Origin: Elusimicrobiota bacterium
GTDB taxonomy: Bacteria; Elusimicrobiota; UBA8919
Reading direction: 5' to 3'
Length of the DNA stretch: 54,451 nucleotides
Assembly (NCBI GenBank): GCA_016928195.1
Contig: JAFGLF010000050.1
Location: 1 to 54,451, forward strand
Under the pieces are notes generated by a model that had not been told where the DNA came from, searched no databases, and saw nothing but the letters and a program-made list of their open reading frames with translations. Of this stretch, positions 44,001 through 54,200 are shown one piece after another. A program made the position numbers and the translations under genes. Numbering within the stretch: the first letter of the stretch is position 1; the number at the start of each line of letters is the position of its first letter.

Positions 44001-44285
44001 TATATTATAGCGAATGGTCAGGTGTATAATAATCTGGCAAATACTCCAATTCAACTTAATAAAGGTAATAACAGATTAGTATTAATATATTTTAATCATA
44101 CAGATTACGGATTCCATCCGGAGAATGCAGGTTGTTTTTTACGGTTTGTTGAACCAGATACAGAAAAACGTCTTACCAATATACGTTTCAGACCTGAAAA
44201 AATCAAACCGGATAAAAAATCAACATTTGTACTAAAAAAACTTTTTATAACACCTAAAAGAAAAGGAGACTCGAGTCATGATTAA
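41010..44285 (+). CDS. SUMF1-discoidin-polysaccharide deacetylase fusion
   Basis: A 1091-residue secreted protein. After the signal peptide (about 1-20) comes an SUMF1/FGE-sulfatase domain (about 30-290: KYRLPTDLEWSRAV, YPWGTEWPPP, GLYDMSGNVWEW, LRGGCW, GSVGFRC), shortened at its N-terminus as in planctomycete-type members. Next is an F5/8 type C domain (about 292-415, TRWSS...EWIMFDLGE) and a NodB-like deacetylase (about 455-690: SSRWDDN, GGHSLTHPYLSY). A long beta-rich C-terminal part lacks recognised motifs. The Asp/His/His triad needed by CE4 enzymes is visible (D472 region, H521/H525 region). Few such fusions are known to me. Confidence 0.85.
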   Translation: MKNILILLLLVVLSAGLLSSERIIRLNTHTNTIGMEFIRIGDGNILFSKWPTRVKDFRKFVDETGYNAIGGMATLKSDWWQQRGTTWKDPGFKQGPDYPIVGVTWHDANAFCDWLTRKEEKTGKLLLGQKYRLPTDLEWSRAVGLEHEDGTSPADRHMKIKGIYPWGTEWPPPDSATNCAGREILRDGNWPEPWKDKPIKKHDDRYARTSPVGSFKPNKYGLYDMSGNVWEWCDDIFDKTKNTLVLRGGCWDDFQSEALLSSYRHNSPANTRTGSVGFRCVLDLSIPEGPVIASSEQENQHRAIYAFDKDMATRWSSIFKDNEWIMFDLGEEKEIAGVQIYWETAYGKEYKIFGSKDDKNWELLKHTQYGEGGIEVNKFDKTSKVRYIKIELIKRATQWGFSIWECRFLSPEELKETKSGSRTLYNIPFEFPIKTYKQQIDIIFKNKESADEAVLEITPLYNNYVWAISSRWDDNNDNDLKMCDVLPQYGYKATWYLNRHDGSFVSTAKKLLVNNNSIGGHSLTHPYLSYVNRNKIFEETAGIRIYLESALDTLINSYAFSFCNYCNLLEGNISQVDITHALERAGFYHIPNHYFHSNLSTEMIISPIMPGDGADIDGFANNALNDKGFHKRHPNLSFSMHVWYRDENQWNRFKSQLEKYGNNPDWWYCNQNQYAAYRYQYSHSKIRVSKQKKNILQVELERPVLLQVNDPTPLTIRIKNVQRNKIKTIKCETAKCSASKRKNNDFVFNVYHNNEQKLPEKIGLIANNDNHKILQENDNDKDFPGIKALLSFDDEKLELLLENKSDYALNDVNITYRLPLCWKEGVKSEKAGNIETDAIKKFSFSPTRIKKSYKYNAGNYFFTAQIDFIQSQKAGRIFTACNVSNSDKDFSYPQGNFFKLGPLSENEFNIEKFITAVKKSNIKLNRLLSQSLECSGYTYDWVLDKEDNPFNSRLDVEVIRTAGDFYNKQDKVYLLQTILYSEKNQNVKLICDLNSIKYIIANGQVYNNLANTPIQLNKGNNRLVLIYFNHTDYGFHPENAGCFLRFVEPDTEKRLTNIRFRPEKIKPDKKSTFVLKKLFITPKRKGDSSHD

Positions 44286-45903
44286 TTTAATAAAAATATC
44301 CACACCCCTTATACTTTTATTGATAAACATATCCCTAGTTTTAGCCGGAAAGAGCGACTCACTTCGTTCGCTTGCTAAAAAAAAGAACATTTTTATTGGT
44401 GCCGCAATTATGCCTGAGCATTTAGACGAAAAGGAATTTGCCGATACACTCAAACGTGAATATAACTGCTTAACTGCGGAAAATAATCTGAAATGGGGAT
44501 GCATTCATCCTGCAAAGGATATATTCACCTTTGAAGGTGCTGATAAAATAGTAAATTTTGCCGTTGAAAATAATATGAAAATTCGCGGGCATACTCTCGT
44601 GTGGCACTTTTATAATTGGATAGACTGGTTAACAGATAAAAATTTAAGCAGGGCAGAACTCCTGGAAATACTTAAGAATCATATATTTACTGTAGTGGGA
44701 AGATACAAAGGAAGGATAAGGGATTGGGACGTATTGAATGAAATTATAGAAGAAAACGGACAGCTACGGCAATCATTCTGGTATAAAACAATCGGTCCCG
44801 ATTATATTGAACTGGCATTAAAATTTGCCCATGAAGCGGACCCTGATGCTAATCTGTTTATAAATGATTACGGCGTAGAGACAATAAATCCTAAGTCAGA
44901 CGGACTTTATAAACTGCTTAAAGAACTTAAAGACAAAGGTGTTCCTCTAAACGGAGTGGGTTTTCAGTATCACCTTGATATGAACTTTACGGCTGATTTT
45001 TACTTAAGTGCCGCAAAAAATATCCAGAGGTTTATGGACCTTGGACTTAAAGTACAGTTTACAGAGGTTGATGTAAGAATATTAATGGAACCTACAAAAG
45101 CGGATTTAGAAAAACAGGCTTATATTTATAAACAACTAATGAATCTTATCCTTGCTTTTAAATGCGATGCATTTGTAATGTGGGGTATGACTGATAAACA
45201 CTCCTGGATCCCTTCCTTTTTTAAAGGATACGGGGATGCTCTTATATTTGATAAAGAGTATAAACCAAAACCTGCTTATTTTGCATTAAAAAAGGTTCTT
45301 TCAAAACCGTCAGTAACTCCTGATTATTTCGATAATTTCGAAAAGTTCTATTCTAATTCTAGTTTTGTCAATGAATGGAATATAATAGGCCCGTTTGAAC
45401 TCGGTTATGCTGATGATACTGAAGAGAATGGGGGAGACGTTTCAAAGTTTAAGAATGCCGTGATAAAAAGCCGGGATAGTAAATTGCCGCCGGAAATTAA
45501 AATAGATTTAAAAGCAGAGTATGAGGGTAAGAATAATCAGAAAATAAGTTGGCAGAAAATAGAAGCAGACGATAATGGGTTTGTGGATATTGACAAGTTT
45601 TATAATGGCAAAGACTATGCTGTGGCATGTGCTGTTACATATATTTACAGTCCTAAGAAAGCTTCATACGAAATGCCGGTTGGAAGTGACGACAGCATTA
45701 TTGTCAGCATAAACGATAAAGAGGTATTGCGCAACCATACCCTGCGTGCAGCTCAACCCGACCAGGATATATTTACTGCAGAACTCAAAAAAGGATGGAA
45801 CAAAGTTCTTTTAAAGATAGTTGAACTGCAGGGTGGCTGGGGTTTTTATTTCAGAATAATTGACCCAAAAAATTCACTCAAATTCAGTTCAACACCTAAT
45901 TAA
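44278..45903 (+). CDS. GH10 endo-xylanase with C-terminal module
   Basis: A 541-residue secreted enzyme that cleaves internal beta-1,4-xylosidic bonds. Signal peptide (about 1-22), GH10 barrel (about 35-345; TAENNLKWGCIHP, RGHTLVWH, WDVLNEI, NDYGVE, GVGFQYHLD, FTEVDVR, MWGMTDKHSWIP). Acid/base Glu-155 and nucleophile Glu-263 are in place. In most family members the second motif is TELD; here it is TEVD. The C-terminal ~190 residues (from NEWNIIGPF) form a beta-rich module, perhaps carbohydrate binding. It overlaps the upstream gene by 8 bases. Confidence 0.93.
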   Translation: MINLIKISTPLILLLINISLVLAGKSDSLRSLAKKKNIFIGAAIMPEHLDEKEFADTLKREYNCLTAENNLKWGCIHPAKDIFTFEGADKIVNFAVENNMKIRGHTLVWHFYNWIDWLTDKNLSRAELLEILKNHIFTVVGRYKGRIRDWDVLNEIIEENGQLRQSFWYKTIGPDYIELALKFAHEADPDANLFINDYGVETINPKSDGLYKLLKELKDKGVPLNGVGFQYHLDMNFTADFYLSAAKNIQRFMDLGLKVQFTEVDVRILMEPTKADLEKQAYIYKQLMNLILAFKCDAFVMWGMTDKHSWIPSFFKGYGDALIFDKEYKPKPAYFALKKVLSKPSVTPDYFDNFEKFYSNSSFVNEWNIIGPFELGYADDTEENGGDVSKFKNAVIKSRDSKLPPEIKIDLKAEYEGKNNQKISWQKIEADDNGFVDIDKFYNGKDYAVACAVTYIYSPKKASYEMPVGSDDSIIVSINDKEVLRNHTLRAAQPDQDIFTAELKKGWNKVLLKIVELQGGWGFYFRIIDPKNSLKFSSTPN

Positions 45904-45912
45904 AAAAAAACA

Positions 45913-48549
45913 ATGAATATAAAAATTTATAAAACCGTATTTGTTTTTATTATATGTTCAGCTGTGACATTATATGCCGAAAGGTTTGAGTTTAACTTTC
46001 AGATTAATGATTATGCCGATAATATAACCAATCTATCTTATTTAAATCATAAACCAGCAGGTAAATTCGGTTATATAAAATCCGGAGCCGGTGGTCATTT
46101 ATATTTAGATTCCAAAAGAATCCGTTTATATGGAGTAAATATGGTTGCCGGGAATTGCTTCCCGGAAAAAAACGATGCTGATAAAATTGCGAAGCAACTT
46201 GCCCGTCTGGGAATCAATCTTGTGCGTCTGCACCATATGGATGGCCCCTGGGCGGGATTGCTTATCCATGAAAAAAACGGGGGTTATTTTAATCAAAATA
46301 ATCTGGATAAACTGGATTATTTCGTAGCTCAGCTTATTAAAAACGGTATATATGTCAATGTAAACCTTTTATGCAGCAGGAAGTTTTATTCTTATGAGGG
46401 TCTTCCTGGTGATATAGACAAACTGGACTGGAAAGAACAGCACACAGTCGGTTTTTTTTATGAAAAGCATATGGAACTTCAAAAAGAATATGCAAGAAAT
46501 CTTTTAGACAGGGTAAATCCTTATACCGGGAAAAGATATCTAGAGGACCCGGGTATTGCCATAATCGAAATTAATAACGAAAACGGTCTTATACAGGCAT
46601 GGCTTATGAGCATGATAGACAGGTATGGAACAGAATTAAAAAACATATTAAAAAAGAAATGGAACGGATTTTTAAGAAAAAAATACCCTTCAACTTCCCA
46701 GCTTGAAAAAAAATGGCTTAAACAGACCCAATATGGAACGAATTTCCTAAAAAACAGTAATTTTAAAAATGAGCAGAACTGGATTTTTGAACAGCATGAT
46801 AAAGCCAAAGGAACAGTTGCTTTTTCCGGCAATCAGGCAATTATTGATGTAATCAATAAAGGTGATAGCGGCTGGCACATTCAGTTCAATCAGCCAAATT
46901 TGAATCTTGAAAAAGATATAGTTTATACATTGAGTTTTAAAGCAAAAGCAGATAAAAATGCTGAAATAAGTGTAAATGCCGGCCAGGCACATCCGCCGTG
47001 GCGCAATCTTGGTTTTTATAAGAATTTTAAAGTGACAACTGAATGGGAGGAATATAAGTTTGTCTTTTTGTTAACTATGTCTGATGATAACGGAAGAATA
47101 TGTTTTTCTGATATGGGACGGAAAATAAACAAGTACTTTTTTAAAGATGTAGAATTAAAAACCGGCGGCAGGTTAGGATTACTGGAAGGTGAGAAATTAG
47201 GAGATATTGATATTTTTACAAGGGATAAAACCGGCAGTAGAACAGAAGCAGCTCTTTCCGACTGGATAGAATTTTTAATGAATCAGGAGGAATTTTATTG
47301 GCAGACAATGTATGATTACATTAAGAAGGGTCTCGGAGCCAAAGCATTTGTTGTGGGAACAGCACTCGGTACCTCTACCCCCAATATTATGAATATATTC
47401 GATATAATAGATTCACATTCCTACTGGCACCATCCGTCTTTTCCCAATATCCTATGGGATTCTAATGACTGGTATGTTCAGAACGAGTCCATGGTGAGAA
47501 ATAGAAACGGCGGTACAATTTCAGAACTTTCTTTCCAGCGAATTTACGATAAACCGTTTATGGTTTCGGAATATAACCATCCCGAACCGAATTTATATGG
47601 TTCCGAAGCTATGTGGTTTTTATCAGCTTATGCAGGTTTACAGGATTGGGACATAATTATAGGATTCGATTATTCCGGCATCAGGGATGATTTTCGAAAT
47701 ATCGCTGTTAATACTTATTTTAACATGGCAGTTAACCCGGTTCGTTCGATATCTTTTATACCAACCTCATTTGCTTTCCGGAATTCGTTGTTAAAGCCGT
47801 CTGAAGATAAAATTTTTGTGGAACTCTCAAAACAGGAAGAGGTAGAAAAAATTAAAACATCCGGGGCATGGAACATAGTCAATGCAAGCGCTAAAGGATT
47901 GAACCCCGGTCTGCCGTTACGCTATCAGACAGGAATTATTCCGGAAAATAAACCTGTAAATGAAAAATATCAAGAGGTTTCCGGATTTAATAATATCAAC
48001 CCGTCCGATCATATTAGTTCAACAGGAGAAATAAAGTGGGATACTAATAATGGAAATTTGATTGTTGATAGTCATAATATAAAGGCATATATTGGTTTTC
48101 ATAGAGGAAATTCCGATATAGTTCTATCGGATTTTATCATTAGACCTGAAAAAACAATATTAAACTGGATTAACATTAGTATTACTGATATTGAAAAAGA
48201 TAATGACGACAAAAAAAGAATTTTACTGATAGCTACCGGGTCCGTTAAAAATAAAAACTCGGTTTTCAAAGAATATTATTCGAAAAGAGTGTTGCCTTTT
48301 CCGCCCCCTCATAATGAAAAAATTACACTTGGGAATTACTGGGGAAGTCCGCCTGTAAAATTTGAGGGAATAAATGCAGAAATATTTTTACCCTCTAATG
48401 ATTTTGAGGTTTACAGCTTGGATGAATCCGGGAATAGGAATAAAAAACTGAAAATTAAGAAGCAAAAGAATAAATATTCTTTCAAAATCTCTGAAACATA
48501 TAAGACACTTTGGTATGAGATAATGCAAAAGGAAGATAATAAAAATTAA
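45913..48549 (+). CDS. Clan GH-A glycosidase with inserted CBM
   Basis: An 878-residue secreted protein: signal peptide (about 1-22), short beta segment and a (beta/alpha)8 barrel with LGINLVRLHHMDGP near 100. The acid/base is Glu-223 in INNENG, the nucleophile Glu-553 in VSEYNHPE. They are 330 residues apart because a CBM4/9-like jelly roll (about 275-390, NFLKNSNFKNEQNW...GKINKYFFKDVEL) is inserted. The C-terminus (from about 600) is beta rich. The family may be GH5-like, but a specific subfamily is not assignable. Confidence 0.83.
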   Translation: MNIKIYKTVFVFIICSAVTLYAERFEFNFQINDYADNITNLSYLNHKPAGKFGYIKSGAGGHLYLDSKRIRLYGVNMVAGNCFPEKNDADKIAKQLARLGINLVRLHHMDGPWAGLLIHEKNGGYFNQNNLDKLDYFVAQLIKNGIYVNVNLLCSRKFYSYEGLPGDIDKLDWKEQHTVGFFYEKHMELQKEYARNLLDRVNPYTGKRYLEDPGIAIIEINNENGLIQAWLMSMIDRYGTELKNILKKKWNGFLRKKYPSTSQLEKKWLKQTQYGTNFLKNSNFKNEQNWIFEQHDKAKGTVAFSGNQAIIDVINKGDSGWHIQFNQPNLNLEKDIVYTLSFKAKADKNAEISVNAGQAHPPWRNLGFYKNFKVTTEWEEYKFVFLLTMSDDNGRICFSDMGRKINKYFFKDVELKTGGRLGLLEGEKLGDIDIFTRDKTGSRTEAALSDWIEFLMNQEEFYWQTMYDYIKKGLGAKAFVVGTALGTSTPNIMNIFDIIDSHSYWHHPSFPNILWDSNDWYVQNESMVRNRNGGTISELSFQRIYDKPFMVSEYNHPEPNLYGSEAMWFLSAYAGLQDWDIIIGFDYSGIRDDFRNIAVNTYFNMAVNPVRSISFIPTSFAFRNSLLKPSEDKIFVELSKQEEVEKIKTSGAWNIVNASAKGLNPGLPLRYQTGIIPENKPVNEKYQEVSGFNNINPSDHISSTGEIKWDTNNGNLIVDSHNIKAYIGFHRGNSDIVLSDFIIRPEKTILNWINISITDIEKDNDDKKRILLIATGSVKNKNSVFKEYYSKRVLPFPPPHNEKITLGNYWGSPPVKFEGINAEIFLPSNDFEVYSLDESGNRNKKLKIKKQKNKYSFKISETYKTLWYEIMQKEDNKN

Positions 48550-48578
48550 TAGCATTAAATTAAAAACAGGAGGATGTG

Positions 48579-51269
48579 ATGAGAAAAGCAGTATTGTTGG
48601 TTTTACTTGTGTTTATAGTGCGGGTTGCTTTATTTTCGGTAGACATAGACAATCTGGATTTTAACAGGGTTTTCCTTTCTGAACCAGAGGATAAAATATT
48701 AATCAAAGATGATTTTGAAAACATTGAAGATTGGACCACAAGCAGCGACGGCAAGGCAATCGTAAACATTTCCCAAGGGAAAGGTAAGGATGATAACTGT
48801 TTGAAAATGACCTATGATCTTAGGAATAAAGGTGAGTGGTGCCTGATTAGTAAAAAAATAGATATAGATGATTTTAAAAAACTTGTAGTTTTAATATATG
48901 TAAAAAGTAAGAGGACAGACCATGTATTTGAGGTAAAGCTGATAGATAAAGACGGCGGTGTTTTCGGCCATTTAATAACGATGGATGCAAGATTTAAAGA
49001 CTGGACAAAGATAATATTAGGACCCGATGATATTGAGTACCTATGGGGTGGAGAAGATAAAAAACTGGATAATATTAAAAGTGTTGAATTTGCAGTCAAC
49101 GGGAGGAATCATTATGAACAGGGAGAGGTCTTAATTGATAGTTTTAAGTTGTATGAGTTTAAAGAAGATTTTGCGGAATGTACTTTATCACAGGTTGGGT
49201 ATCATAGAGACGATAAAAAGTACGCTGTTTTAAGGATTTGTTCGGACAGAAAGCTTCCTGACAACATAAAATATAATATTATTGATACAGATACCGGCAA
49301 AAGTGCATATAACGATTCCTTTGCAGTAACCGATTTTAACAGATGGAAGGGAAATTATTATAAAGCGGATTTTTCGAAGCTTCAGGATTACGGAACATAT
49401 AAACTTGAAGTAGAAATCATTCCGGGACATAAATTGGCTACAAACAAATTCGACATAGATAAAAATGTACTTTATAAAAATATCACACCCAAGGTTTATC
49501 ATTTTATAAACTTCATGCGCTGCGGTAAGAACTGTCATAAACAGGACCCTGTGCCGGGAGGATATCACGATACATTTTTTGATATAGGCAAGCGTATGTG
49601 GTCACTCACGCATATTATTGTGGGAATGGTAATGACAATAAAGAATGCCCCGGACCTTGTGGACATTGACAACAATAAGGTTGACGACAGGATAGAAGAG
49701 CTCATATATGCGCTGGACTTTGCGTTAAATGTCCAACTGCCCGACGGCGGAGTCGGCTCCTTCGGAATAGGTCATAAAGAATCGGTTGATACCAGCAAGT
49801 TCACTTTTGCAGAGGACACGAATCCGAGAATACTGGACAACACATCAGACATAAACACCACCTGTTATTATGCAGGCGCTTTGGCAAAATCTTACACCCT
49901 GTTGAAAGACGGTTATCCCGAATTGTCAGCAAGACTTCTTGACAGCGTTATTAGAGCATGGAAATACCTTGACTCTCAAAATATCGATACGTCGTACGGT
50001 CTGGGCGGATATATTTATGCATCAACCGAACTGTATAAAATTACAAAAGATAAAAAATATTTGAAAAGAATTTTAGAAAATCTGAAAAAGCTGCAGAAAC
50101 TTCAGGACTTAGACTGCAGTAATAAGGAAAGTTATATCTGCGGGGATTTCTTTTTATCAGAATCAAAAAAGGAATATGAATACCAGTATAAATTCTTTGA
50201 GTATAACCTGGAAATATTTCTCGGACTTGTAAATGTATGTAATCTTTTCGATTACCAGTCGGAAGAATGGCTGAAATCCATGTATATACTCAGGGTATTC
50301 AAAGATATATACATAAAAAGGATGGCTTCTTTAACACCCTATGACCAGATAGCACACGGATTGGAAAAGGTCGACGGGAAATATGATATAGCATTTTTTC
50401 CGCCGCCGGACCAGCCGTGGACCGGGGCACACGGCTTCAACTGCGACCATTTTTCTTATAGTTACCTTGCTATGCTTATAGGATATCTTACGGGAGATTT
50501 GTCATCTGAAGAGTTTGCAGATAACCAGATGCAGTGGGTTTTGGGAAACAATCCTTTGAGATACTGTATGATAAGCGGGGTTGGGTACAATAATCCTGTT
50601 GTTATGTCAATGACCCACAATAAGGGCGGACCTATAGACGGCGGGATACCGAATGGTCTTGTCGGATATAAACTGCCGTTTCCTATATGGTTAAGTCCCG
50701 CTTATAACAGCGGGGAATACTGGCTCCCTCATAACGCATATTATCTTGTACTTTCAGCTTTACTTGATACCGAACCCCGGGTATCCGGCAGGGTAATAGG
50801 TAAAAACAAAGGCAAAGTAGACGTATACTATGATGATAAACTGGTAAAATCGCTCAATTTGGATAATGAAGGTTCTTTCGGGACTGTTAATTTGGAACCG
50901 GAAAAAAAATATCTTTTAAAATATTCTGATAACAGGGAGTGGGTATTAAAAAATGTATCTATGCTGTCTGGAGACAATAAGTATGTAACATTGAATCCTA
51001 AAGGTGAATACGAAATAAAAATCAAAGTTCTCAAAAATAAAAACGGAAAGGCAAAGGTTGAGTTTGAAATAATAAATATGTCTTCTGTTAAATTGAGGCC
51101 GGAGCTTCTCATAAAAACGTATGACGGTGTTGAAATAACAGAAGAGAGTACTAATGTTCTGATTAGAAGCAGTGAAAGTAGAAAAATTGAAAGAAAATAT
51201 AAACTGGAGAACGGTAGTCCCCTGATTGTTTCCTGTAACGATAAAACATTACTGCTGCCGTTTAAATAA
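48579..51269 (+). CDS. GH9 cellulase-like enzyme with CelD_N
   Basis: An 896-residue secreted enzyme starting at ATG 48579 after AGGAGG. Signal peptide, an N-terminal jelly-roll module (about 35-205), a CelD_N Ig-like domain (about 208-310; LSQVGYHRDDKKYAVL), a GH9 toroid (about 320-740) and a C-terminal beta domain. Motifs are divergent: GGYHDTFFD for the usual GGWxDAGD, MQWVLGNNPLRYC, YNNPVVMSMTHN and a late SGEYWLPHNAYY with a Glu. The family cleaves beta-1,4-glucan or related bonds. Substrate change is possible because of the altered DAGD motif. Confidence 0.85.
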   Translation: MRKAVLLVLLVFIVRVALFSVDIDNLDFNRVFLSEPEDKILIKDDFENIEDWTTSSDGKAIVNISQGKGKDDNCLKMTYDLRNKGEWCLISKKIDIDDFKKLVVLIYVKSKRTDHVFEVKLIDKDGGVFGHLITMDARFKDWTKIILGPDDIEYLWGGEDKKLDNIKSVEFAVNGRNHYEQGEVLIDSFKLYEFKEDFAECTLSQVGYHRDDKKYAVLRICSDRKLPDNIKYNIIDTDTGKSAYNDSFAVTDFNRWKGNYYKADFSKLQDYGTYKLEVEIIPGHKLATNKFDIDKNVLYKNITPKVYHFINFMRCGKNCHKQDPVPGGYHDTFFDIGKRMWSLTHIIVGMVMTIKNAPDLVDIDNNKVDDRIEELIYALDFALNVQLPDGGVGSFGIGHKESVDTSKFTFAEDTNPRILDNTSDINTTCYYAGALAKSYTLLKDGYPELSARLLDSVIRAWKYLDSQNIDTSYGLGGYIYASTELYKITKDKKYLKRILENLKKLQKLQDLDCSNKESYICGDFFLSESKKEYEYQYKFFEYNLEIFLGLVNVCNLFDYQSEEWLKSMYILRVFKDIYIKRMASLTPYDQIAHGLEKVDGKYDIAFFPPPDQPWTGAHGFNCDHFSYSYLAMLIGYLTGDLSSEEFADNQMQWVLGNNPLRYCMISGVGYNNPVVMSMTHNKGGPIDGGIPNGLVGYKLPFPIWLSPAYNSGEYWLPHNAYYLVLSALLDTEPRVSGRVIGKNKGKVDVYYDDKLVKSLNLDNEGSFGTVNLEPEKKYLLKYSDNREWVLKNVSMLSGDNKYVTLNPKGEYEIKIKVLKNKNGKAKVEFEIINMSSVKLRPELLIKTYDGVEITEESTNVLIRSSESRKIERKYKLENGSPLIVSCNDKTLLLPFK

Positions 51270-51271
51270 TT

Positions 51272-54200
51272 ATGTATAAAAGATTTTTATTGTTAGTTTT
51301 AGGTTTATTTTTATCATCAGCCTGTCTTTATGCGGGTGTGCTGACCGGTTCTGCTAACCTTGTTCTGGGTCAGATGGATTTCGTGAATAATGAAAAAAAC
51401 TGTCTTGACGGCGGATCCGTTTATTCATCCGATGTTGCCGTAGATACGGTAACCGGAAGGGTATATTCACTGGAATATTCAAATAACCGTGTCCTATGGT
51501 GGAACGATTTATCTTCGCTGACCAGCGGAAAGTATGCTGATGGCGTACTGGGGCAGGCGGACTTTTACTCGAATGGAACTAACCGGGGAGGTTCTGTGTC
51601 TGCTAATACTCTGAATGGACCTGAAGGTATAGCTGTGGATAGTTCCGGAAATGTATGGGTTGCTGATTGTAATAACAATCGTGTACTTAAATATAATTCT
51701 CCCGTTTCTAACGGAGAGAGTGCTGTTCTTGTTCTGGGTCAGCAGAGTTTTACCGTTAACGCGGAAAATGACAGCAACGGTGACGGTACCGCAGACTCTG
51801 TTGCCGAAAACACAATGTATGGTCCTAAAAATATTATCGTGGACAGTTCAGGTAACGTATGGGTTGCCGACAGGAATAATAACCGTGTATTAAAATTCAA
51901 TACGCCTACTTCGAACGGAGAGGATGCAGATCTGGTTTTGGGCCAACAAAGCTTTACCGTTAACAAAAAGAACGACAGTGACGGCAACAATGCCACAGAT
52001 TCCGTTGCAGCCAATACGCTTTACTGGCCTGAAGGTGTAGCTGTGGATAGTTCCGGGAATGTGTGGGTAGACGATATGAGTAATCATCGTGTTCTTAAAT
52101 ACAATACACCCGTAGGCAACGGAGAAGATGCTGACATAGTGCTAGGACAGCAGAGCTTTACCGTTAACAAGGCAAATGACAGCGACGGGAACAATGTTAC
52201 AGATTCCGTCGCCGCCAATACGGTTTATTGGCCCATAAAGGTAGCTGTCGACGGTTCCGGAAATGTATGGGTGGTTGACCTTTTTAACCAGCGTATACTT
52301 AAATACAACACTCCGACAGCAAGCGGAGAGGATGCAGATCTGGTTTTGGGCCAGCAAAGCTTTACCGTTAACAAGGCGAATGACAGCGACGGTGACGGTG
52401 CCACGGATTCCGTTGCCGCTAATACAGTTGATAATCCCAATGGACTAACAGTGGATTCCTCCGGGAATCTGTGGGTAGCCGATACCAGCAATAGGCGTAT
52501 TCTCAGATATACTACTCCGACAGCAAGCGGACAGGATGCGGACCTGGTGCTGGGTCAAAATAATTTTACTGTTTGTGTTACAAATTTTATTGAAGGTAGG
52601 GAATTTGATAATCCCTTCTCAGCGGTGGTATCCACGAAAACCGGAAGAGTCTATGTATCGGATTGCAATAACAATCGGATACTCTGGTGGAACAATATAT
52701 CTTCTCTTGCAAACGGTGAATCTGCTGACGGAGTTTTAGGCCAGGCTGATTTTTCTTCAAACTCAGCCAACCGAGGGTGCCCCGTTGCCGCTAATACTCT
52801 TTATTATCCTTTTGGGATACATATTGATAGTGAAAACAACCTGTGGGTTGCGGATGCGGGTAACAACCGTGTCCTTAAATACAATACTCCCGCTGCTAAC
52901 GGAGAGAATGCTGTTCTTGTTCTGGGCCAGCAGAGCTTTACCGTTAACGCGGAAAACGACAGCGACGGAAACGGTGTCACGGATACGGTTGCTCTTAATA
53001 CTATTGATACTCCCTACAGCGTCTATGTCGACGTTTCCGGCAACCTGTGGGTTGCGGATGCGGGTAACAACCGTGTCCTTAAATACAATACTCCCGCTGC
53101 TAACGGAGAGGATGCTGACCTGGTTCTGGGCCAGCAGAGCTTTACCGTTAACAAGCAAAATGACAGCAACGGTGACAACGCCACAGATTCCGTTGCCGCT
53201 AATACTCTTTATATTCCAACAGGCATAGCTGTTGACAGTTCCGGTAACGTGTGGGTTACGGATTTATACAATAACCGTGTCCTTAAATATAATACTCCCG
53301 CTGCTAACGGAGAGGATGCTGACCTGGTTCTGGGCCAGCAAAGCTTTACCGTTAACAAGAAAAATGACAGCAACGGTGACGGTGCCACGGATTCCGTTGC
53401 CGCTAATACTCTTTATTATCCTTTCGGCATCTATGTTGATACTTCCGGTAACGTATGGGTTGCCGACAGGAATAATAATCGTATTTTAAGATATAGTTCT
53501 CCGTCTTCCAACGGTGAGGATGCCGACTGGGTATTAGGTCAAAAGAATTTCACGCTGCATGCGGTAAATGACAGTGATGGTGACGGAACCCCGGACTCTG
53601 TTGCTGTTAATACTCTTTTTGAACCCACTGGCATAACAGCGGATGGTTTAGGCAATATCTGGGTAGTTGATACTTACAATAATCGTGTGGTTAAATACTT
53701 TTCGTTAAGACCCGATTTAATTACGCCCAGCCATGCTGCTAATACAGGCAGTGTGAATATAACAAATCTTTCCGGCTATGAGTTTGTCTCGGGAGCAACG
53801 GTAAAGCTCACAATGTACGGTGAAACTGATATTACCGCAACCAATGTCAGCGTGGAAAGTTTGAATAAAATCACCTGCACCTTTGATTTGACCGGAAAAA
53901 GGCCGGGAAAAAGGGATATTGTGGTTAGTAAATCCGGGTTTACCGGAATTTTAACTAATGCTTTTTTAATAGATTATGAAATCGGGAGGACACAGACGAT
54001 ATTGTCCGGCACGGACAATACAGTAACGCTGATGGCAGAAACTGGGAATACAGTCATAGAAATTCCTGCCGGAACCTTTTCGGGTGATGTATCTATGACA
54101 GTAACTGTGGCTGATGTACCTTTATCCGGAAAGGAAATCTTGAAGAAAACCGGTATGGGGGTGGAAATATCGGTATCATCCGGGGAACAACCCTTAAAAC

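Noticed and set aside
51651..53489. Several smaller open frames on both strands over the NHL gene
   Set aside because: They are alternate-frame reads of the 204-bp repeats and encode low-complexity versions of each other; the long frame from 51272 explains them.
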